Notes: generated from the sequence alone by a model not told the origin. A DNA stretch of 64,000 bases from Xanthomonas sp. (GCA_018262705.1 JADFDQ010000006.1:84062-148061), one strand, 5' to 3'. Shown: positions 28,831 through 39,502, numbered from the stretch's first letter. Numbers and translations are program-made.

Positions 28831-30330
28831 TCAGGCGGCGTTGTCTTGAAGAATCCCGATGGCGGCATCGGCATCCAGCGGCTGTTCCCAGTTGCCCATC
28901 ATGGCCAGATACAGCAATTTGTCGAATTCCTCGCCAAAACGGCGCGCGACCGCATCCGGATCGGGGATGAGTTTGGCATCGCTGATCAGCCCGAAGTGAA
29001 CCTGGCCACGGTAGCTCAGGATCGACAGGCCAAGGCCAATCGAGCCGGTCTGCGGCACCCAGAACATGATGTCGCGCAGCGTGCAGCCGGCCATGTACAG
29101 CGGCTGCTGCGGTCCCGGCACATTGGTCGCCACTGCGCTGGCCTTGCGGCTGAACATTTCCAGCGCCAGTTCCTGCAGCGGCTGTGGTGCAATGCCGAGT
29201 GCCGCTAAAAGTCCATACGCAACAATTGCTTGCCTTGAATTCTTAAGATTGCACATGCAATCTGCGACGCGCTCAAGCCGGCGCAGCGGATTGTCTTCGC
29301 CCACCGGCAGATCGAGGAACACCAGCCCGAAGTGGTTGCCGAGTTTTTTGGCGTGTTCCAAGGGGCGCAGGTTGACCGGCACCGTGGCGCGCAGGGTCAG
29401 CCCGTCGGGATCGTCGCCGCGCTCGATCATGTAGCTGCGCAGTGCACCGGCGGCGGCGGCCATCAGTACGTCGTTGACGGTGCAGCCGCAGGCGCGGCCA
29501 ACCGTCTTCACCTCTTCCAGATCCAGCGGCGTGGCCCAGGCCACGCGCTTGCTGACCCCGAGTTTGCCGCGCAGCAGCGACGGCGGATCGTCCGACAGCG
29601 ACAGTGCGTGCACCAATTCCAGCGCGATATCCCCGCCCTCCTTGGCCAGCAGCGACGCCATCGACGGATCCTGCATCATCGCCATGCCCTGCTCCAGCGC
29701 CTTGCCGCCGAGCTTCATGTAGCGCTCCATCGCGCCCACTCGGCGCGCCACCGGCGCCGCCTGCTCCTTGAGCCAGGTCTTGTCGAGCCGCGATGCAGCG
29801 GAGGCCTCTTTCGACGTGTCGGTCAGCGACAGCAACACCTGCACCAGCGCGATCCCGTCGGCATAACAGTGGTGGATGCGCGCAACCACCGCCGAGCCGC
29901 CCTGATAGTTTTCGATCAGATGGAACTGCCACAGCGGTTTGCTCGAATCCAGCGGGCTGGACGCAAGCTGGCTGACGAAGCGTTCCAGCGACTTCTTCTC
30001 TGCCGCCTTGCCTGCCTTGCCGGGCAGCCCGGACAAGCGAACATGCCAATCAAGGTCGAAGTTTTCGTCTTCAACCCATTGCGCGCCGGTCGCGCCTTCC
30101 ACGGGTTTCTGGCGAAAGCGCGCGTAGGCAAGGAAACGGCGTTCGATCACCTTCTTCAGATGCGCCAGCGACATCGGCTCGGCGAACATCAGCACGCCGG
30201 TGATCATCATCGGATTGGTCGGCCGTTCCATCCGCAGCCAGGCAGTGTCCACCCGCGACATCGGTTCGCGTTTCAGACGCGGCCTGGACGCTTCGGCGGT
30301 GCGCCGGGGGCGCGGTTTCGCTGTGGCCAT
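28831..30330 (-). CDS. wax ester synthase/diacylglycerol acyltransferase family protein
   Basis: A 499-residue WS/DGAT-family acyltransferase. The N-terminal condensation-like domain has the catalytic HHxxxDG motif as HHCYADG (about residues 148-154); the C-terminal half (about 340-490) matches the DUF1298 domain. Family members join fatty acyl-CoA to alcohols or diacylglycerol to make neutral storage lipids, but some are broader acyltransferases, so the product here is not known. The ATG at 30330 is chosen because GAGGAGA lies seven bases upstream; an ATG 15 bases earlier overlaps that ribosome site. A basic 25-residue leader precedes the domain. Confidence 0.88.
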   Translation of the reverse strand: MATAKPRPRRTAEASRPRLKREPMSRVDTAWLRMERPTNPMMITGVLMFAEPMSLAHLKKVIERRFLAYARFRQKPVEGATGAQWVEDENFDLDWHVRLSGLPGKAGKAAEKKSLERFVSQLASSPLDSSKPLWQFHLIENYQGGSAVVARIHHCYADGIALVQVLLSLTDTSKEASAASRLDKTWLKEQAAPVARRVGAMERYMKLGGKALEQGMAMMQDPSMASLLAKEGGDIALELVHALSLSDDPPSLLRGKLGVSKRVAWATPLDLEEVKTVGRACGCTVNDVLMAAAAGALRSYMIERGDDPDGLTLRATVPVNLRPLEHAKKLGNHFGLVFLDLPVGEDNPLRRLERVADCMCNLKNSRQAIVAYGLLAALGIAPQPLQELALEMFSRKASAVATNVPGPQQPLYMAGCTLRDIMFWVPQTGSIGLGLSILSYRGQVHFGLISDAKLIPDPDAVARRFGEEFDKLLYLAMMGNWEQPLDADAAIGILQDNAA

Positions 30331-30388
30331 TGCAACTCTCCTCATCCGCCTGCGAGTGAATCACCCGCCGCGGCCAAGGTCAACGCAT

Positions 30389-31276
30389 TCAGCCCAGAGT
30401 TCGGGCGACCAGCGCTGATTCCACACGTTCGGCGCGAAACCGTCCCTTCTCATCCTTGCCCGCATAGGCCATGGCGTCGTCGGCGTCGTGGGTGAAGAAC
30501 AGCCCGACGTCGCGCGCGCGCATGTCTTCGAGGAATGCGGTTTTCTCGTCGATCAGCTCCTCGGCACAGCGGTCGTAGCCCATCGTGATCGGCACGTGCA
30601 CCCAGGGTTTGCCGGGAATCAGGTCGGCGCAGAACACCACGCCGCCGTGCGCCTTGCCATCCACCCTGCGCGGCCCGAGGATTTCAGCCAGCAGCAGCCC
30701 CGGCGTGTGGCCGTCGCTGTGGTGGAAGCGCACGGCCGCGCCCAACGCTGCGCAGTGATCGCCATCCACCAGCTCCAGCCGACCGCTGGCTTCCAACAGC
30801 GCCGGCACTTCCGGGATGAAGCTGGCGCGGTCGCGCGGATGCGGATGCCGCGCGCGCTGCCAATGTTTTCTTCCGACAACGAACGTGGCATTGGGAAACA
30901 GCAGCCGCGGCGGTTTGCCCTCTTCCCAGGCGGCGAGCAGCCCGCCAACGTGGTCGAAGTGCAGGTGCGAGAGCACCACGACGTCGATGTCTTCGTGATA
31001 GAAGCCTGCACTGGCCAGCGAATCCAGCAGGACATGGTGTTCTTCGACCACGCCGTAGCGTTCGCGCAGCTGCGGCGGGAAAAAGGCGCCGATGCCGGTA
31101 TCGAACAGCACCTTCTTGCCGTTGATCTTCGAGGCCAGCAGCGCGCGGCAGGCCAGATCGATGCGGTTGCGCTCGTCCACCCGCACCCAGCGTTCCCACA
31201 TGGCGCGCGGCGCATTGCCGAACATCGCGCCGCCGTCGAGCTTCTGCGTATTGCCTGCGATCGACCAGAGTTCCAT
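30389..31276 (-). CDS. metallo-beta-lactamase-fold hydrolase
   Basis: A 295-residue MBL-fold enzyme with the zinc-binding HxHxDH motif in [11 protein letters not shown] (about residues 101-107), then HSDGHTPG (about 188-195) and FCADLIP (about 220). Its general pattern is that of lactonase or quorum-quenching-like and uncharacterised MBL hydrolases; the substrate is unknown. The start ATG at 31276 ([20 protein letters not shown]) is chosen by similarity of this N-terminus to related proteins. The longer frame upstream runs into the palindromic repeat at 31351 and is not coding. Confidence 0.85.
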   Translation of the reverse strand: MELWSIAGNTQKLDGGAMFGNAPRAMWERWVRVDERNRIDLACRALLASKINGKKVLFDTGIGAFFPPQLRERYGVVEEHHVLLDSLASAGFYHEDIDVVVLSHLHFDHVGGLLAAWEEGKPPRLLFPNATFVVGRKHWQRARHPHPRDRASFIPEVPALLEASGRLELVDGDHCAALGAAVRFHHSDGHTPGLLLAEILGPRRVDGKAHGGVVFCADLIPGKPWVHVPITMGYDRCAEELIDEKTAFLEDMRARDVGLFFTHDADDAMAYAGKDEKGRFRAERVESALVARTLG

Positions 31277-31350
31277 GCGGGCGAGTTTAGGCGCGCCGAC
31301 ACGTTTGCGCACCTGCGTGCCTGTCCGCGCCATTAAAGCCAATGGCACCT

Positions 31351-31439
31351 GTAGGAGCGCACCGCAGGGGCGCGATGTTCTTCTCGACGGACACATGCGA
31401 ACACGCGAACGCCATCGCGCCCCTGCGGTGCGCTCCTAC
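31351..31439. repeat. inverted pair of GTAG-headed repeats (REPIN-like)
   Basis: Two arms of 27 bases are exact reverse complements: the left arm 31351-31377 begins GTAGGAGCGCACCGCAGGGG and the right arm 31413-31439 ends in CGCTCCTAC, with 35 unique bases between. Each arm begins with the GTAGGAGCG head also seen at 26519. An inverted REP pair of this size is the form of REPINs, which are moved by RAYT transposases in Pseudomonas and Stenotrophomonas. It lies between the MBL-fold gene and ggt and could fold into a long hairpin in RNA. Confidence 0.85.
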
Positions 31440-31480
31440 GGGAAACAATATGGATGGAGGTACTTCGGGACTGTCAGCGC

Positions 31481-33244
31481 TCACGGCAACACCACCTCGG
31501 CCTTGCCGACCTCGTTGCGCGGGTCGCTGCCGCCGAGCAGGATATTCCGGCGGCGATCCCATTCGACCGTCTGCAGATTGCCCCAGACGTGGCTGGAACC
31601 GCGTCCGCCCGCGGCCTCGTCTGGCGGCAAGTCCAATGTATGTCCCATCGCCCGCAGCGCCTGCGCCGCCCATGCGGAAATCGCGCCCGGTTCGGCGTCG
31701 ATCACGTCCGGCAACCACTGGTGGTGATAGCGCGGCAGCGCCGCCACCTGCTGTGCGTCGAGCCCGGCGTCGTAGCCGAGGATGCCAAGCAGCACCATGG
31801 TGATGATCCGGCTGCCGCCCGGCGTGCCCAGCACCACCACCTTGTCGGGGGATTCCATGAAGGTCGGCGTCATCGAACTGAGCATGCGTTTGCCCGGTTT
31901 GGGCGCGTTGGCCGCGTAGCCCATCACCCCGAATGCGTTGGGGGTGCCGGGCTTGAGCGCGAAGTCGTCCATCTCATCGTTGAGCAAGACGCCGGTGCCT
32001 GGCGCGACCAGACCTGAGCCGTACAGCAGGTTCACGGTCTGGGTGGCGCCGACGCGGTTGCCCTCGGCATCGATGATCGAAAAATGCGTGGTTTCCTCGT
32101 CCTCCAGCGGCGTCGGCTGGCCCGAGAGCAGGTCGCTGGGGGTGGCTTTATCGGGATTGATCGAAGCGCGCAGACCGGCCGCGTAGTCGGGACTGGTCAA
32201 CAACTTCTGCGGCACCTGCACGAAATCCGGATCGCCCAGATAGAAAGTGCGGTCGCGGTAGGCGCGGCGCATCGACTCGACGATCAGATGCACGCGCTGC
32301 GCTTCCGGCAGCGCTTTGAGATCATAGGGTTCGAGGATCTGCAACATCTGCGCCAGCGCGATTCCGCCGGAGGATACCGGCGGCGAGGTCGTGATCTGCC
32401 AGTCGTGGTAGCGGAAGCGGATCGGCTCGCGTTCCTTCACCCGATAGCCGGCCAGCTCGGCCTGCGTCCACTGCCCGCCTTCGGCGTTGACCGCGGCCAC
32501 CAGCTGGCGCGCAACCCGGCCGCGGTAGAACCCGTCGAAGCCCTGTTCGGCCAGCCGCTCCAGCGTTGCAGCCAGATCCGGCTGGCGGAACAGATCGCCT
32601 TCCGAGATTGGCTTGCCGTTCGGGGAAAACAGCGCGCGACTGCCCGGATAGCGGTCCATCACCGCACGCCGCGACTGGTAACCGCGCGCCATTCGCGCAT
32701 ACACGGGAAAGCCATCGCGGGCGAGGCGAATGGCCGGCGCCAGCGACTGCTTCAGCGGCAGTCGGCCGTAGCCTTGGGCAACGTGTACCAGCAGCGCTGG
32801 CAGGCCGGGAATCCCCGCCGACCACGGGCCGTTTTCGGAACGGTTGGGGTCGAGGTTGCCGTTGCCGTCGAGGAAGCGCTCGGGCGTGGCCGCCGCCGGT
32901 GAAGTTTCGCGTCCGTCGATGAACACGTCGCGACCGGTCTTGGCGTCGTGCAGCAGCCACAACCCGCCGCCGCCCAGACCCGAGCTGATCGGTTCGACCA
33001 CCGACAGCACGGCCGACACCGCCACCGCCGCGTCGAAGGCATTGCCGCCTTCGCGGATGATCTGCGCGCCGGCATCGGTGGCGGCCGCATGCGCGCTGGC
33101 GATCGCCGCGCCCGGCGGATGCGCGGGAACCGCCTCGGGAACAACCGCTGCCGTTGCCAGCAGCGGCAGCAGCAAACCAAACGCCGCAGCCGCGCACCGC
33201 AGTGCGAACCGCTGCGCACCGCACCGGCGCCAAACCACAGCCAT
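31481..33244 (-). CDS. ggt: gamma-glutamyltranspeptidase
   Basis: A periplasmic N-terminal-nucleophile hydrolase that cleaves the gamma-glutamyl bond of glutathione. The precursor of about 587 residues has a signal peptide (AFGLLLPLLATAAVV), then the large subunit beginning near HPPGAAIASAHAAATDAG. Self-cleavage before the Thr in EETTHFSIIDAEG (Thr near residue 385) releases the small subunit. The small subunit has PGTGVLLNDEMDDF and GTPGGSRI, which bind substrate. ATG 33244 is preferred over the TTG four codons upstream. It is downstream of a small lipoprotein gene (19-bp gap). Confidence 0.95.
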   Translation of the reverse strand: MAVVWRRCGAQRFALRCAAAAFGLLLPLLATAAVVPEAVPAHPPGAAIASAHAAATDAGAQIIREGGNAFDAAVAVSAVLSVVEPISSGLGGGGLWLLHDAKTGRDVFIDGRETSPAAATPERFLDGNGNLDPNRSENGPWSAGIPGLPALLVHVAQGYGRLPLKQSLAPAIRLARDGFPVYARMARGYQSRRAVMDRYPGSRALFSPNGKPISEGDLFRQPDLAATLERLAEQGFDGFYRGRVARQLVAAVNAEGGQWTQAELAGYRVKEREPIRFRYHDWQITTSPPVSSGGIALAQMLQILEPYDLKALPEAQRVHLIVESMRRAYRDRTFYLGDPDFVQVPQKLLTSPDYAAGLRASINPDKATPSDLLSGQPTPLEDEETTHFSIIDAEGNRVGATQTVNLLYGSGLVAPGTGVLLNDEMDDFALKPGTPNAFGVMGYAANAPKPGKRMLSSMTPTFMESPDKVVVLGTPGGSRIITMVLLGILGYDAGLDAQQVAALPRYHHQWLPDVIDAEPGAISAWAAQALRAMGHTLDLPPDEAAGGRGSSHVWGNLQTVEWDRRRNILLGGSDPRNEVGKAEVVLP

Positions 33245-33275
33245 CACCGGCAGCAAGACGGCCGAGCGAGGATCG

Positions 33276-33764
33276 TCACTTGGCTTCCACGAAGATGTAG
33301 TTGGCCCCAGCCGGCGTCACCGCCGCCTTGACCCGGTCGCTCAGCGCCGATGGCCCGATGAAAACCACCTTGACGCCTTTCATCGTTCCCGGCGGCACCG
33401 TCGGGAAGGCGGCTTCGATCATTTCGGCTTCCTTGTCCGGCGCCGGCGACGCGAACACCAGCATGTTGCCTTCGATGATGCCGCGCCCAAGGTCTTCCTT
33501 GAGCTTGTCGAGCTGACGCCCGTACAGCCCATCGAAATCCTCGGTTTGCGCGGACGGCAGGAAGTACACGAACGGGCTGCTGGAAACTCCATCCATGTAC
33601 GGCGTCAGCTTGTAGTTCAGATAAGCCACCCAGTCCTTCTGCTGGTTGCTGCTCGGCAGGGCGACCGCGACCGGCTCAGCGGCCTGGGGGGCTTCGTGCT
33701 TCTTGCAGGCCGCAAACGGCAGCACGAGACAGGCGATGACAAGCAGGCGAGTCAACGTGTTCAT
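33276..33764 (-). CDS. small lipoprotein, unknown function
   Basis: A 162-residue exported protein with signal peptide MNTLTRLLVIACLVLPFAAC and a lipidated Cys at about residue 20 in the lipobox FAACKK. The mature part has no recognised domain; it is mixed alpha/beta in appearance (WVAYLNYKLTPYMDGVSS ... GNMLVFASPAPDKEAEMIEA ... KVVFIGPSALSDRVKAAV). The second half reads like a small Rossmann-type fold. It lies between coaD and ggt on the same strand. Confidence 0.65.
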   Translation of the reverse strand: MNTLTRLLVIACLVLPFAACKKHEAPQAAEPVAVALPSSNQQKDWVAYLNYKLTPYMDGVSSSPFVYFLPSAQTEDFDGLYGRQLDKLKEDLGRGIIEGNMLVFASPAPDKEAEMIEAAFPTVPPGTMKGVKVVFIGPSALSDRVKAAVTPAGANYIFVEAK

Positions 33765-33822
33765 GGTTTTTCCTCAAGCTGGATGATGTCGAACGATTTG
33801 AAGCAATGAACGCGGCGGCTGC

Positions 33823-34936
<1,114 letters not shown>

Positions 34937-34995
34937 CCGATGTGTGGCTGTGCCGATGCTACGATGACGGCCATTTTCAGACACTTTCGAGATTC

Positions 34996-36048
34996 ATGGT
35001 CAGCTGGTTCCAGCGCAAGTCCTCCGATCCCGCTCCGTCCAAGGCAAACGTGGAGCCCAGGGCCGGGGTCACGACGGCCGGCGTCGCGGCACCTGCGCCT
35101 GACGAATCCGGCCTGCCGCCCCCCGCCCCCGCCGGCAAATCCGGCTGGCGCCAGCGTATCGGCAGCATCCTGACCCGCGACATTGCCGAACTGTTCGGAC
35201 GCAATCCGAAGCTGAACGAGGCGCTGTTGGAGGACATCGAAACCGCGCTGATCAGCGCCGACGTCGGCGTAACCGCCAGCACCGCGCTGGTGGCGGCGTT
35301 GCGCAAGCGCATGGATGCGCGCGAATTCGCCGATTCGAAAGCGCTGCTTGGAGCATTGCGCGCCGAATTGATCGCGCTGCTGGCGCCGGTCGCAAAACCG
35401 CTGCAGATCGATGCGTCGAAAAAGCCATTCGTCCTGCTGACGGTCGGCGTCAACGGCGCCGGCAAGACCACCACGATCGGCAAACTTGCGCGCCGTTACA
35501 AGGACGAAGGCCGGAGCCTGATGCTGGCCGCGGGCGACACCTTTCGCGCCGCCGCGGTGGCGCAGCTGCAGGCCTGGGGGGAGCGCAACGGGGTTGCCGT
35601 GGTGGCGCAGGGACAAAATGCCGATGCCGCTTCGGTCGCATTCGACGCGCTGCAGGCGGCGAAAGCGCGCGGCATCGACCTGCTGATCGCCGACACCGCC
35701 GGTCGCCTGCACACCCAGGGCGGGTTGATGGATGAACTGGCCAAAGTCGCGCGCGTGCTGCGCAAGCTTGATCCGGACGCGCCGCACGAAGTGCTGATGG
35801 TGATCGACGGCACCACCGGCCAGAACGCGATCAACCAGGTGCGCAAGTTCGGCGAAAAACTCCCGGTCACCGGCCTCGTGGTGACCAAACTCGACGGCAC
35901 CGCCAAGGGCGGCGTGGTGTTTGCGCTGGCGCGCGAGTTCGGCATCCCGATCCGCTTCGCCGGGATCGGCGAGCGTCCGGAAGACCTGCGGGTGTTCGAC
36001 GCCGAAGCCTTTGTCGATGCCCTGTTGCCCGAAACGCTGGGCGGATGA
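34996..36048 (+). CDS. ftsY: signal recognition particle receptor FtsY
   Basis: FtsY is the membrane-bound SRP receptor GTPase that receives ribosome-nascent-chain complexes from Ffh. The 350-residue protein has a short, Pro/Ala-rich N-terminal A region (about 1-55, much shorter than the acidic one of E. coli), the N domain, and the G domain: GVNGAGKTTTIGKLA near 150, DTAGRLHTQ near 236, TKLDGTAKGG near 295, and the closing GIGERPEDLRVFDAE. ATG 34996 is chosen because MVSWFQRK is the usual membrane-facing start. It leads a plus-strand cluster with an AsmA-like gene, mutY and yggX. Confidence 0.97.
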   Translation: MVSWFQRKSSDPAPSKANVEPRAGVTTAGVAAPAPDESGLPPPAPAGKSGWRQRIGSILTRDIAELFGRNPKLNEALLEDIETALISADVGVTASTALVAALRKRMDAREFADSKALLGALRAELIALLAPVAKPLQIDASKKPFVLLTVGVNGAGKTTTIGKLARRYKDEGRSLMLAAGDTFRAAAVAQLQAWGERNGVAVVAQGQNADAASVAFDALQAAKARGIDLLIADTAGRLHTQGGLMDELAKVARVLRKLDPDAPHEVLMVIDGTTGQNAINQVRKFGEKLPVTGLVVTKLDGTAKGGVVFALAREFGIPIRFAGIGERPEDLRVFDAEAFVDALLPETLGG

Positions 36049-36105
36049 TTTGTCACGGCCAGAGCCGCGCTGCAAGGACGCGACCGGCGCAAGCCGCATC
36101 CAGCC

Positions 36106-37395
36106 ATGACCGCGCGTGAAGCGATCCCGCCAAGCCCCCGCCGCTGGCCGCGTCGGCTTGTCCGTGTGGCGTTGGTTTTACTCGCGCTGGCGCTGGCAGC
36201 AAGCTGGCTGCTGCAGCCTGTGCGTCTGGGGCCGTTCTTGCTGAAACGGATTGGCGCTTCGCTCGATCTGCAGATTTCGGCGCGGGATTTCGACTACAGC
36301 CTGCGCGGCACACCATGGTTGGTCATGCACGACGTCAGCGTCAAACGGCCCGGTCACCCGGAGACGCTGCTGAGCGCGACGCGCGTCCGGATTGCGTTGC
36401 CATGGCGCAGCCTGCGCGCACGCGGCGCAGAGCTTGCCATGGATCGAATCGAACTGGACACGCCGCGGCTGAACCTGCCTGCCGTCCTGCGCTGGCAAGC
36501 CGCACGTCCACCGTCGCCGCCGGCGCGCATCCCGCCGATCCAACGCGGCGTCCATATCGCCAATGGCCGCATCGATGGCGAGGGATGGCAATTCGACGGC
36601 ATCGATATCGACATCGCAAGCCTGCACCCACGGCAACCGCTGCGTGCGCAAGTCCACGGGCGGTATGCGGATACGGGCTTGACGATGCCGTTCCGACTGT
36701 CGGCCAGACTCGAGGCGCCACAGGCCCTGCTCGACTATCAGACCAGCTCGGCCGCAGTTCGAGGAACCTTGACTCTGAAGGGCAGCGACTGGTCGCTGCC
36801 GGCGCAGGTGGTTCTGTCCGGACCGCTGCGGCTGGCCGACGCGGCAATACGGCTGATCCCGGCCAAATTTGGCTTCGCTGGCGCATACCGCTCCGGTGAC
36901 ACCCGCGTTCCTCTCAGGTTCGGCGCGTACGGCCCGCTCGAACTCGTCGGATCCCGCTTGAACACCGAGCCGTTGACCGTCGTTTTGAACGGCGCGGGAG
37001 CGGTTCCCGGAGTCCACGCACGCGGCAGCGCAACGCTGGATTCAACGCTGAAGCTGGATCTGGGCGGCAGCTTGGACGGCTGGCCCGCGGACTGGCCAGC
37101 GCTGCCCCTGCCCTTGTCGTCATCCAAGGCGCCGCTGCAGTTTGCGCTGGAGTATTTCGGAGCGCCGTCGTTCGACGATGAAGCGAGGCTGCGCATCAAC
37201 CGCGACGCCACCCGCTTCGACGCACGCTTTCGTCGCCCCGAGGTGCTGCGCTGGCTGGATGCCGGCGCCTCCGGATCGCCGCTGCCGCCGCTGACCGGCA
37301 GCCTGAGCACGCCGCGACTGCAACTGCCCGGCGCAACGCTGGAAGGCGTGCAGATCGAACTGGACGATCCGGCTTCCGCATCCAGCTCGCCATGA
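36106..37395 (+). CDS. AsmA-like inner-membrane-anchored protein
   Basis: A 429-residue protein with a basic N-terminus and one membrane helix (VRVALVLLALALAASWLLQP, about residues 19-38), followed by a long periplasmic part. The segment after the helix (RIGASLDLQISARDFDYSLRG ... VMHDVSVKRPG ... LLSATRVRIALPWRSL) is the start of AsmA/TamB-type proteins, which form long beta-sheet grooves and take part in lipid or outer-membrane traffic. The assignment is by pattern only. It ends 4 bp inside mutY and follows ftsY by 57 bp. Confidence 0.65.
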   Translation: MTAREAIPPSPRRWPRRLVRVALVLLALALAASWLLQPVRLGPFLLKRIGASLDLQISARDFDYSLRGTPWLVMHDVSVKRPGHPETLLSATRVRIALPWRSLRARGAELAMDRIELDTPRLNLPAVLRWQAARPPSPPARIPPIQRGVHIANGRIDGEGWQFDGIDIDIASLHPRQPLRAQVHGRYADTGLTMPFRLSARLEAPQALLDYQTSSAAVRGTLTLKGSDWSLPAQVVLSGPLRLADAAIRLIPAKFGFAGAYRSGDTRVPLRFGAYGPLELVGSRLNTEPLTVVLNGAGAVPGVHARGSATLDSTLKLDLGGSLDGWPADWPALPLPLSSSKAPLQFALEYFGAPSFDDEARLRINRDATRFDARFRRPEVLRWLDAGASGSPLPPLTGSLSTPRLQLPGATLEGVQIELDDPASASSSP

Positions 37396-38447
37396 GCGCC
37401 GCCACGGCCCGATTCGCGCAGCGTCTGCTGGCCTGGTTCGACCACCACGGTCGCCACGACCTGCCCTGGCAACATCCACGCACGCCCTACCGCGTCTGGC
37501 TCAGCGAAATCATGCTGCAGCAGACGCAAGTGTCGGTGGCAACCGGCTACTTCCAGCGCTTCGTCCAAGCCCTACCCGATTTGCCGACGCTCGCCAACGC
37601 TGAGCTGGATCAGGTGCTCGCACTGTGGTCGGGACTGGGCTACTACGCCCGCGCCCGCAACCTGCATGCCGCAGCAAAGCTGTGCATGACGCATCACGAT
37701 GGCAATCTGCCGAACACGCCAGAGGCGCTGATGGCGCTGCCCGGCATCGGCCGCAGCACCGCCGGCGCGATCCTTGCACTGGCGCACGGGCAGCGGCAGC
37801 CGATCCTCGACGGCAATGCCAAGCGCGTGTTCTGTCGGGCGTTTGCAACCGAAGGCTGGCCGGGCAAGTCGAGCGTCGAAACCAGCCTGTGGCAGCTTGC
37901 GCAAGAGTTGTTGCCGACATCGCGGCTGGCCGACTACACGCAGGCGCTGATGGATCTTGGCGCCACGCTGTGTACGCGCGCCAACCCCTCCTGCGAGCGC
38001 TGCCCGTTGCGCAAGACCTGCATCGCGCACTTGCAGAACCGCTCTTCGGAACTGCCCGCGCCGCGCCCCGCAAAGGCGCTGCCGACGCGCGAGACCTGCA
38101 TGCTCGTCATCGAGGATCGGCACGGCCGGATCCTGCTGGAGCGCCGTCCGCCGGTCGGCCTGTGGGCCGCGCTGTGGTCATTGCCCGAACAGCCGGATCG
38201 CGTTCTGGCCGAGGACTGGCTCCGGCGCCACTTACACGGCGGCCTTGATCGCGCCACGGCAATGCAAACGCTGCTGCACGGTTTCAGCCACTATCGACTG
38301 CGGATTCACCCACTCTTGATCGCCGTCAACGGCGAAAAATGCGCCATCGCCGATAATGAACGCATGCGCTGGGTTTCCCGCACTGAATTGCCCGACCTTG
38401 GACTGCCAGCTCCCGTGCGAAAACTGCTTCAGGATCCCGGCACATGA
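37392..38447 (+). CDS. mutY: A/G-specific adenine DNA glycosylase MutY
   Basis: MutY removes adenine paired with 8-oxoguanine and so prevents G:C to T:A mutation. The 351-residue protein has the helix-hairpin-helix LPGIGRSTAGAILALA (about 116-131) with the catalytic Asp in ILDGNAKR (about 139). The 4Fe-4S cluster Cys spacing C-x6-C-x2-C-x5-C (CTRANPSCERCPLRKTC) is near 195-211. The C-terminal NUDIX-like domain (about 235-350) recognises 8-oxoguanine. The ATG overlaps the upstream stop and its own stop overlaps yggX (both ATGA), the conserved mutY-yggX pair. Confidence 0.97.
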   Translation: MSAATARFAQRLLAWFDHHGRHDLPWQHPRTPYRVWLSEIMLQQTQVSVATGYFQRFVQALPDLPTLANAELDQVLALWSGLGYYARARNLHAAAKLCMTHHDGNLPNTPEALMALPGIGRSTAGAILALAHGQRQPILDGNAKRVFCRAFATEGWPGKSSVETSLWQLAQELLPTSRLADYTQALMDLGATLCTRANPSCERCPLRKTCIAHLQNRSSELPAPRPAKALPTRETCMLVIEDRHGRILLERRPPVGLWAALWSLPEQPDRVLAEDWLRRHLHGGLDRATAMQTLLHGFSHYRLRIHPLLIAVNGEKCAIADNERMRWVSRTELPDLGLPAPVRKLLQDPGT

Positions 38448-38716
38448 CGCGCAGGATCCACTGCGTCATCGACGACATCGACACCGAAGGCCTGGATTTT
38501 CCGCCATGGCCGAGCGAAGCCGGCGCGCGCGTCTTCAATGAAGTCGGCAAGCCGGCCTGGCAACGCTGGCTTGCGCACCAGACCATCCTGATCAACGAAT
38601 ACCGGATCTCGCCGATGAACCCCGATCAGCGCGCATTTCTCGAACGGGAAATGCTGAAGTTCCTGTTCGAGAAAAGCGTGCACATGCCGCCCGGCTACGT
38701 CCCGAAAGACGCGTGA
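38444..38716 (+). CDS. yggX: Fe(2+)-trafficking protein YggX
   Basis: A 90-residue member of the YggX family, linked in enteric bacteria to protection of Fe-S clusters from oxidation. The N-terminus MTRRIHC keeps the conserved Cys at residue 7, and EGLDFPPWPSEAGARVFNEV and QTILINEYRISPMNPDQR match the family. It overlaps mutY, an Fe-S enzyme, by 4 bp; the pairing suggests common supply or protection of the MutY cluster. Confidence 0.95.
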   Translation: MTRRIHCVIDDIDTEGLDFPPWPSEAGARVFNEVGKPAWQRWLAHQTILINEYRISPMNPDQRAFLEREMLKFLFEKSVHMPPGYVPKDA

Positions 38717-38740
38717 TCGGCAACAACCGGGCGCTCCGGA

Positions 38741-39148
38741 TCAATCCTTGTCGCGCAACGCTTTTTCTGCGGCACGAAACGCCTGGACGTCGACCGGCCT
38801 GATTTCTTCGATCCGGCAGCTCATCGGCGATCCCGATACGTGGATCTGGTCGAATTTCGAAACGACCATTGCGCCGCTCGGAGACAATCTCAATGAAGAC
38901 GCGCCATCCCCCAGCGACAGGCACGGCCCCGTTACCGTCATCAACCAACGTTCACGCGGACGCATGTCGATCGCCACGTGCTGGTCATCGACGCGGATCC
39001 AGCCCATGGGCGTCACATAATTGATCCGCTGAACCGGGGCGCCGGCGTGAGCCTCGTACAGCGCCAGTCGCTCGCTGTCGCTGAGGTTGTAGCTGGCGCA
39101 AGAAGCCAGACCAAAAGCAACCACTGCAGAGCTGAGCAAGACCTTCAT
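38741..39148 (-). CDS. DUF6491-like lipoprotein, unknown function
   Basis: A 135-residue protein read from ATG 39148 (MKVLLSSAVVAFGLASCASY), with GAGGTG six bases upstream. A signal peptide and lipobox LASC are clear, with a lipidated Cys at about residue 17. The body (YVTPMGWIRVDDQHVAIDMRPRERWLM ... RIEEIRPVDVQAFRAAEKAL) matches a small lipoprotein family common in xanthomonads; the DUF6491 label is from memory and not checked. It converges on yggX. Confidence 0.6.
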   Translation of the reverse strand: MKVLLSSAVVAFGLASCASYNLSDSERLALYEAHAGAPVQRINYVTPMGWIRVDDQHVAIDMRPRERWLMTVTGPCLSLGDGASSLRLSPSGAMVVSKFDQIHVSGSPMSCRIEEIRPVDVQAFRAAEKALRDKD

Positions 39149-39281
39149 CGGACACCTCGATACTGGGCAGCCGAAGCAATCTTGCATGAAGCAACCCAAA
39201 CGCCAGCTTAGCAACGATGCCGTCAATGCATTCCGGATTCGTTTCATTCATTGGCTACAACCACATTCCACAACCCAGTCC

Positions 39282-39310
39282 TTGCCGGCAGCCCCGCAGC
39301 GACGTATCAT
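39282..39310 (+). promoter_or_regulatory. sigma70-type promoter of tRNA-Phe
   Basis: -35 TTGCCG (39282-39287) and -10 TATCAT (39305-39310) are separated by 17 bases, with the tRNA beginning 14 bases downstream. Confidence 0.65.
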
Positions 39311-39323
39311 TCGTGGCTTGCCT

Positions 39324-39399
39324 GGCCCGGTAGCTCAGTTGGTAGAGCAGCGGATTGAAAATCCGCGTGTCGGTGGTTCGATTCCGCCCCGGGCCACCA
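39324..39399 (+). tRNA. tRNA-Phe (GAA)
   Basis: A 76-base cloverleaf with encoded CCA. The acceptor stem GGCCCGG/CCGGGCC is perfect, the anticodon loop is ATTGAAAAT with GAA, and the T-loop GTTCGATTC is standard. No terminator with a T-run was found in the 100 bp before the convergent ATPase gene. Confidence 0.97.
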
Positions 39400-39502
39400 A
39401 TACACAACGCCCAACCATTCTCAGTTGGGTATCCTGCGAGCTGCTGCAACAAGTCATGCACTTCGCGGTTCAAGCTGCAAGCGGTCGCCCACGCATGGCC
39501 AA

